NCBI RefSeq assembly: GCF_905163445.1
Contig: NC_053201.1
Span: forward strand, 14,642,001 to 14,706,000
DNA: 64,000 nucleotides
DNA from: Pararge aegeria
Lineage: Eukaryota; Arthropoda; Insecta; Lepidoptera; Nymphalidae
Reading direction: 5' to 3'
Notes under the pieces: generated by a model
What the model was told of the DNA's origin: nothing
Database searches by the model: none
Seen by the model: only the letters and a program-made list of their open reading frames with translations
Translations under genes and position numbers: made by a program
Shown: positions 58,019 to 64,000 of the stretch, piece after piece
Layout: the number at the start of each line of letters is the position of its first letter
Position numbering within the stretch: the first letter of the stretch is position 1

Positions 58019-60408
58019 TCGGTCAGATTAAATCGAGCTATCTGTGCAACTTTTTATGAAAATGTAATATTGGTTAAACTGCTACCGCTTTACCCCTAGC
58101 ATTCAGAATGGGTAACTAAAAATCAAAATAGAGCATCATGACATATAGGCGTGATTGACGTCAAGCGCTGGTCTTTATGTTTATAATAAATAATACCTTT
58201 TTATAAAAGGAAAATTTAATTTAGAATATATCTACCACCAGATAAAAAAAAAAAACTGTATCCAACATTGCTTTTGTGATGGCATTAACTTTATTTTAAG
58301 TGATCTGATATAATTTCTATTTATTTAATTTATTCTTGTTACCTTTGGAATGCGGTAAAATATTGACTATGTTAAGTGAAATAAATCTTTTACATGTGTT
58401 TGCTATACTTACATTTCCTTCGTTTGTAAAATATGATATAGGCATATCATATTTTATTATTCACCCGAGTATACTTTTGGAGGTAAGGTATACTCCTCTT
58501 TTATTTAGGAGCATAAAAAAATATTAGTACTCGTACTTTTACCAGCAGAACCCAGTAGAAACTACACTCGTGACAATATTGTGGCACTTCAGAAATTATG
58601 AATTCCTGAAATTGTTCTCACCGGGAATCGACCACGGGACCTTCACATGTAAACGCCAACAACTGAGCCATAGATCCAATCATCAAAGAGAGACTCAATA
58701 ACGAACAAGATGTAGTCAAATAATATATTTCACTTACAATTATTCAAATAATTGGTTTCTATACATTTTCTAACATAAACAAATCGTTGACTGATTCGTG
58801 ATAAATCAGGGATTAACTGTATCCCTGTATGAGATTAGCACGCTTGCAATAGAGTCCTTTTCATGTGTCGAACCACTTAACGACTCAGTAAAATAGAATA
58901 TACTCTTGTTTTAACCGCATAAGTAGTAAATGTTAACTACTTATGCGCACTTCGTTTGTAAAATATAATTAGTGCATTACATGTTTCTATACCCAAAAAC
59001 GACTTAGATTGCGAAGCGTGCAGACACTGACTATAGCATCCAAATCATAACAAGTCAGATTTTGAATGCTACAGAGTCACGGCCCTGGGCCAGTATAAAA
59101 AAGACACATTGCAATATAACAAAAAAAAAATACTTCCATAAAACAAAATAACAAAATCTGAACTAAATAACTGGTCAATTGCGTGTTGGGACACGCAGGG
59201 GTACCGTAGTCGTGACCACAAATACTTTTAATCTAAATTAAATAGTATTTTTTTAAAACAAAAATGTTTTTGCTATTGATGTTTGTCTCTCTATATCAAT
59301 TTTAAGCGTTACAGTTTCAATGGATGCTCAATAAAATTCTTGTGCTCTACAGACGAAGGAGATCACGAAGCTATAAGCATTCCATGCTCGACTACGAAGT
59401 CCCAAAAATATTATTTTCATTAATAAAATTTAGTTTAGTAACAACTAAACACGGAGTAACAAATGAGGCAAAACGCACATCGGGAGTCCGGTGGCGCGAT
59501 ATTCAGTAATGGAGACGTGACGTCATCCGCATTTCTTTGGCGATCGGAATTCGTTATTCGAATTCAGTATGAATACTAAATAGTTGTATAAATATGCTTT
59601 CCAATGTTATTTTGACAGTGAAAAAGTTTTAAATGGTTTTTTTTATTTAAGTAGGGCATGAGCCCTTCGTATAAAAAAGAACATTTTGTACGAACAAAAT
59701 GTTAGTATATTTAAGTCGAGCGGGCAAAAACACGTATACTTAATGCATTTCAGACGAAGAACTGCCAAAATAACATCGGAAAGTAATAATCCATATATCG
59801 ACTGCAATGTGCGTTCCGCATTTCGCTCCTTATTAGCTAAACGTATAAAAAGTTACTAATTTTCAATTTATTATATCCTTAATAGTAATGTTTTCACTTT
59901 ATAAATATTCGTGTACAGTTCCACCAATTTTTTGTGTTACATTTAAAATATTCGATTCGATATTAGACACGTGCTGTCTCGCTTATAACGTTTGTGTAAG
60001 CAGCATCCAATGGCGGAGGCAGATTTTGGCGGGTGCGTTCTCATTGGCTAAAATGTTTCTATCTTAGAAAACTAGTGGAACTGTACCTTTATGACAGGAA
60101 AGGACGACTTAACTTCTACTACACCGATTCTGATGGAACTTACTGTTATAACGATATCTATCTATTTTTACAGTATGTATACTTTCAATGGTCATCTGGT
60201 ACTATCAATTTATATTATAGTACAAACCCGATTAAAGCTTAACTCAATCTCATCGGATGGTAAGTGACGATTGGAACATTGCGTCTTCGCATTGCTGGGG
60301 CAACGGGTGGTGGAACCCTCCTATCACATCAAACCCGAGCCAATTTAGACAAAAATCATCCTGACTCAGCAAAACTGACTTTGATAATTTTGAGATAATT
60401 CCAACTTT
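58019..60408. other. Spacer between the zinc-finger and PCGF3 3' ends
   Basis: AT-rich, no gene recognised. Small perfect hairpins at 58428-58455 (12-bp arms), 58916-58947 (12-bp arms) and 59680-59703 (10-bp arms). 60240-60330 carries common lepidopteran repeat words (ggatggtaagtgacgat). Confidence 0.45.
58605..58690 (-). repeat. tRNA-like SINE head
   Basis: Minus strand box A-like 'TGGCTCAGTTGTTGG' and box B 'GTGGTCGATTCCCGG' at tRNA spacing; 3' body not assigned. Confidence 0.5.
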
Positions 60409-60414
60409 TTTATT
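60409..60414 (-). terminator. Possible PCGF3 polyadenylation signal
   Basis: AATAAA on the minus strand about 275 bases beyond the PCGF3 stop codon and beyond the minisatellite. Other A/T-rich hexamers lie nearby, so the choice is tentative. Confidence 0.4.
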
Positions 60415-60585
60415 AAATATTAAACTCTCACTTTTCTTTCAATATCAGCAATTCATGGCATTTAAGTAGGTTTGTACTACAGTATAAAAACATTTAAATA
60501 GCTATTATTTGTTTTGTTTTTTACATCTCAATAAAACTAACTGCCGTTGGACAAATGTGTTGTTTCAAGTAGTCAATCGAGATCG

Positions 60586-60680
60586 AGTGCGTGCGTGCGT
60601 GCATGCCGTGCGTGCGTGCGTGCATGCCGTGCGTGCGTGCATGCCGTGCGTGCGTGCGTGCATACCGTGCGTGCATGCCG
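60586..60680. repeat. GTGC/ATGC minisatellite in the PCGF3 3' UTR
   Basis: Imperfect tandem units built from GTGCGTGC runs punctuated by ATGCCGTGC, about 95 bp, starting 9 bases past the PCGF3 stop codon. The array is almost wholly alternating purine-pyrimidine, a composition that can adopt Z-DNA. It should be transcribed as part of the PCGF3 3' UTR. Confidence 0.9.
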
Positions 60681-60688
60681 GGGTTGGT

Positions 60689-63277
60689 CTACAGGTCGAT
60701 CTTGGGCCGGTACTGTAGCCGCAGCGGCGGGTCGCGGAACCTCCAGCGCGTGACGTACACGAACTTCAGCGTGTGGTCTTTGCCCAGCAGCTCATCGTTG
60801 CACAGGATGTCGATCTGCAAACACACAGTCTATTATGTATATTATCATATTTACCTTGCTCCTGGGTCTGTCTCCAGACTTAGCTATGGTACATAATATT
60901 ATCATGATAAAAGTTGCAAAATTTTTAACTTCTTCAATCTCATAAAGGTAGTTTAACAAAGTAACCATAAATGTACTCAGACATGAAAACAACTGGGTTG
61001 ATCCTGATCACCTGACCAAAGAGCTGTAGGTAAAGGGTATAAAATATTGTTCACCTTTCTCTAATAATTGTATCTCAATAGTAACAATTGTGACGAAATA
61101 AAGTAATATTAATGCAAAAATATTGACTGGCATCAATCCCAAAAAAAATTTTATATTAATGCACATGACTGCAAGATGGAATAAAAGTTAAATCAGTTCT
61201 AAAGTGTGGTTGAATAGTATTACTATAGTGAGAAGATTTATTATGAATATACTCACTTCTCTATACTTGTCCATTCCATTCAATACTTTTTTAGCTACAA
61301 ATTTCTTAAGGTGCGTTATAGTGGCCTGCGCTGAACACCTGATAAAGCTGCGTTTTAACGTACGCAGCGATGTAGATATGCATTCTAAACAGACGTTAAC
61401 CTGGAACAAAACATTTTAGTTGAATTAAATAGGTAAAATGATAGACCGAGGGATCTATGCGAGGCAATGAGCTAAGAATAGGATATTCTTATTGAGGGGT
61501 TGCACACATTGTTTATTATTGCTTTAGGAGTAGTTAGCTCCATTGTACTTTATCATGTACAGGCCTGAAGACAATCAAACACATAACTTATAATTGAATA
61601 TGCTATGCATACCTACATGTAACTACATCAAACTAATGAGCACTAAATAAATAATACTACAAAGTAATTGAACAGTAAATAAATAATATAAAAAAAATGT
61701 ACCTGTTCATCTTTCCTATGTGAGTCAGTGTTATCCGGCTGCTCCTGTTCATCTCCCGCACCTGGTTTGTCAGCTGCTAGAGCTGCATCTTTGGGGCACG
61801 GTAGCCCTCTAGCTCGGTAGAAATCTCTCTCCCTTTTTATTTCATCTGCAAGTACATATCATGCATACATTAAATTCTCTAGACATGCAAATACTTCAAG
61901 CCTTAACAGAGAAAAAGCAGCCCAGGATTTTGGTATGCCCTGCAAAAGATCTTTGTCCAGCAGTGGACATCAATCAGTGAAGTGATGCTGATGAAGATTT
62001 ATATGAACATTGCAATGTCATAGTAAAATTAATCTGTTGTGTTTTAAAAATTGAAGAACTTTCAAGAAATTTTGTGAAACAAAAATCAATAGTATGCCTT
62101 TCAAACCAGACTAATTAGGACCATGCTATTTTGAGGAGTGCTTGGATTGATATATGTTACCAATATGATTTGCACTGTCTTAACCCGGCCATTCCTTAAC
62201 TTCTTTCTAATATTTCTTTATTCCGAATGAACTCACTGTCCTGCAGGTCAGGCACCAGTTTGTAGACAATGTCTTGCATGGTGCGGTCGAAGCTGATGTA
62301 CTGCAGCGGATGGGACTGGTGGATCACTATGTTGCATGTTGGACACGTATTGTTCTCCTCTAGGTGCTTCACCAGGCAGCTCTTGCAGACTGGAATGTAG
62401 GAAGACCAAGTAGCATCAATGTATTGCTTTCATTATTTATGAAGTCTCTAAATGTATATAGGTGCCATTGCAATTTCACCACACAATTGCTCTTTCTTCA
62501 TTACATTCAAAATTTTGATTAGGATTCTTCCATCCTTTGGAAAAAAGTAACCTTGTAAGGATTCGGCAAATTGGTTGCTATTTCATCTTTCACAAGATAG
62601 AAAAATGAATATTCAAATGTAAATTGTTAATGTCAGAAATGAGAAACTGCAGAGTTTCTTGCAAGCTTCTTTATTGTAGAACCTGCCTTCTGATACATGG
62701 TAGAATCCCTACAAACAAACTTGATGTTTCAAAAGTGCTTATAGAATAAGCTTATTTGAAATAAATTAATTTTGCAGAAGGGTTGAAGTGGCAACCCCAT
62801 TACACACCAACAACCCTTTGTTCTATCAAGGCGGAACGATTCTAAACCAAACCCACACTATGTTTATAAGTGAAAATATTTTTTTCTTCCTTACCTTACC
62901 CTTAACCTTAGCTTATGATAAAGTGAAAGACTAGTAATAAATTAGCAAATAACGAACTAATTACATACATTTTAGTTCTAGATCAATAGATTTAAATAAA
63001 ATACTAAGTGTTCTGCAAGAAATTAGGTTAGCAAAATATTTCCAGCATAAATTTAAATCATAAATCGAAGGTGTTAACAGGACTAGACTTTTTTAATTTG
63101 GAGATAGTTTCTTATCGTACTACTAATTACTAACTAAAAGCTAAGATACAGAGTTGTATACTAACACGTATGTAGGCACTCCGTGACGGTCGTCGCGTCG
63201 ATGAAGTACCCTCGGCAGATCTTGCAGGTGATGTGGCTGTTCAGGGTCTTGAGCTTTATCCTCCTTTCCATTGTCAT
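60689..63277 (-). CDS. PCGF3: Polycomb group RING finger protein 3 (PCGF3 / l(3)73Ah type), complete
   Basis: Five exons, transcript order: 63277-63166, 62389-62237, 61845-61703, 61400-61257, 60814-60689; 678 nt, 225 residues plus TAG (human PCGF3 is 242). Seen: a C3HC4 RING with Cys18, Cys21, Cys34, His36, Cys39, Cys42, Cys53, Cys56, including 'DATTVTECLHTFCKSCLVK' and 'ENNTCPTCNIVIHQSHPLQY'. A variable linker of about 50 residues (exon 3) is followed by a RAWUL domain (137-225) with 'RCSAQATITHLKKFVAKK' and 'DILCNDELLGKDHTLKFVY'. PCGF3 pairs with RING1 in a non-canonical PRC1 that ubiquitinates histone H2A in the nucleus. Linker and RAWUL match PCGF3 rather than PCGF1, 2 or 4 as remembered. 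An in-frame TAG lies 12 bases upstream of the first ATG; a second ATG two codons on (63271) is the alternative start. Confidence 0.95.
61915..62000 (+). mobile_element. RTE-like tail (family F) in PCGF3 intron 2
   Basis: 'agcccaggattttggtatgc', 'tttgtccagcagtggacatc' and a tail 'gaagtgatgctgatgaag', matching the extreme 3' end of family F. Confidence 0.65.
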
Positions 63278-64000
63278 CACTAACTAACACTATACATTAC
63301 ACACTACATCTAAATACTAAATTGAAAAGGAAAACTAAGGGAAATGAAAAGAAAACATGAGTGTAGAAAATTACAATCGCCAAACAAAATTATTGACGTT
63401 AGTGACGTTAAGTAAGAAGGTGCCAGATAAGAAAATAAAATGACAATGGTAATGGTCGAAAGTTAAAATGCAAAATCGGTAGATTTATTCCATTAATCGA
63501 TACTTTATAATTCTATCTATAATAATTTGAAAGATTTCTAAAATATTTCAATTGTGCAAAATTTTGTTTAATTTTGGTAGATTGGCAGGTGAGGATTGGC
63601 ATTTCAATAAATTAACTGAAAAACTATTTGCTTCGAGAACACAATATGATAGTTTCATCAACGAGATTAAAACTTTTTTAATAAATTCAGTTTAAAGTTG
63701 AAAAATGAAGCAAAACTGAGCGAGCAAGGAACTTTAGCAAAATTTGATAAATAGAATCTTAAATCTATGTAGGGCAGCATTAATGCAGTTCAGCCTTCCA
63801 TTTCGGAATACATCGTACTCAAAATAAAAATTAAAAATAAAATAAAAATAAAAAAGCGTTTTATTTCCTGTAACTTACATTTACATTCCTAAGATAGTTT
63901 AAAGTTAGTGTTTTTATTTTTCGTTTAATTAATATTTATTGTAATAAATGTTAGTTTATTACAAGAACCCCAGATTAGGTAAAGGCCTCCTTCAACGATG
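63278..64000. promoter_or_regulatory. PCGF3 upstream region
   Basis: AT-rich upstream DNA of PCGF3, presumably with its promoter in the first few hundred bases; no TATA box stands out. An (AAAAT)n-like run lies at about 63822-63855. The last 40 bases contain 'aggtaaaggcctccttcaac', a word common in lepidopteran repeats. Confidence 0.4.

Noticed and set aside
60509..60896. Cys/Arg/Val-rich frames such as 'RACVHAVRACMPCV'
   Set aside because: Translation of the GTGC minisatellite and antisense of PCGF3 exon 5; no family, no splice logic.

Overview
This is a eukaryotic window that looks like a moth or butterfly (Lepidoptera) nuclear genome. The evidence is intron-rich genes with GT-AG introns, AT-rich non-coding DNA, many tRNA-derived SINEs of types common in Lepidoptera, Helitron-like ends with the lepidopteran 'CCTACTAATATTATAAATG' start, RTE-like non-LTR 3' ends tailed with GAT triplets, and a ZAD zinc-finger gene (an insect-expanded class). 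There is no bacterial operon, CRISPR array, rRNA or convincing functional tRNA gene.

Layout. Bases 1-29,873 hold no gene I can name. They are a mosaic of decayed SINEs, non-LTR tails, MITEs and Helitron-like pieces, separated by CpG-containing single-copy blocks that may be regulatory. Two isolated exon-like open frames (10,820-11,007 on + and 7,440-7,656 on -) are the only possible coding pieces. From 29,874 to 36,834 (+) lie eleven exons of a MICU3-type EF-hand regulator of the mitochondrial calcium uniporter; its first exon or exons are not recognisable. From 49,374 down to 44,445 (-) is a complete ten-exon PPME1 (protein phosphatase 2A methylesterase). A 486-bp spacer that should act as a bidirectional promoter separates it from a complete eleven-exon ZAD/C2H2 zinc-finger gene at 49,861-56,424 (+). 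From 63,277 down to 60,689 (-) is a complete five-exon PCGF3-type Polycomb RING gene (orthologous class to fly l(3)73Ah).

The genes form two convergent pairs: MICU3 with PPME1, and the zinc-finger gene with PCGF3. Each convergent spacer carries one copy of the same roughly 150-bp MITE, whose inner arms match the CTCF consensus in opposite orientations. The four genes do not form a pathway: mitochondrial calcium control, PP2A demethylation, a probable DNA-binding regulator and a Polycomb PRC1.3 subunit are simply neighbours. PPME1 and the zinc-finger gene may be co-regulated through their shared promoter.

Oddities include an exact 4 x 30 bp repeat inside the last zinc-finger exon, a zinc finger with CxC instead of CxxC spacing, strongly GC-rich exons in AT-rich surroundings, an alternating GTGC/ATGC minisatellite 9 bp past the PCGF3 stop codon, several perfect short palindromes, a nested insertion with a clean target-site duplication, and a reverse-transcriptase remnant in a MICU3 intron. 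Exon limits were set by reading GT/AG sites in phase and by remembered similarity to the human proteins; no alignment was run.
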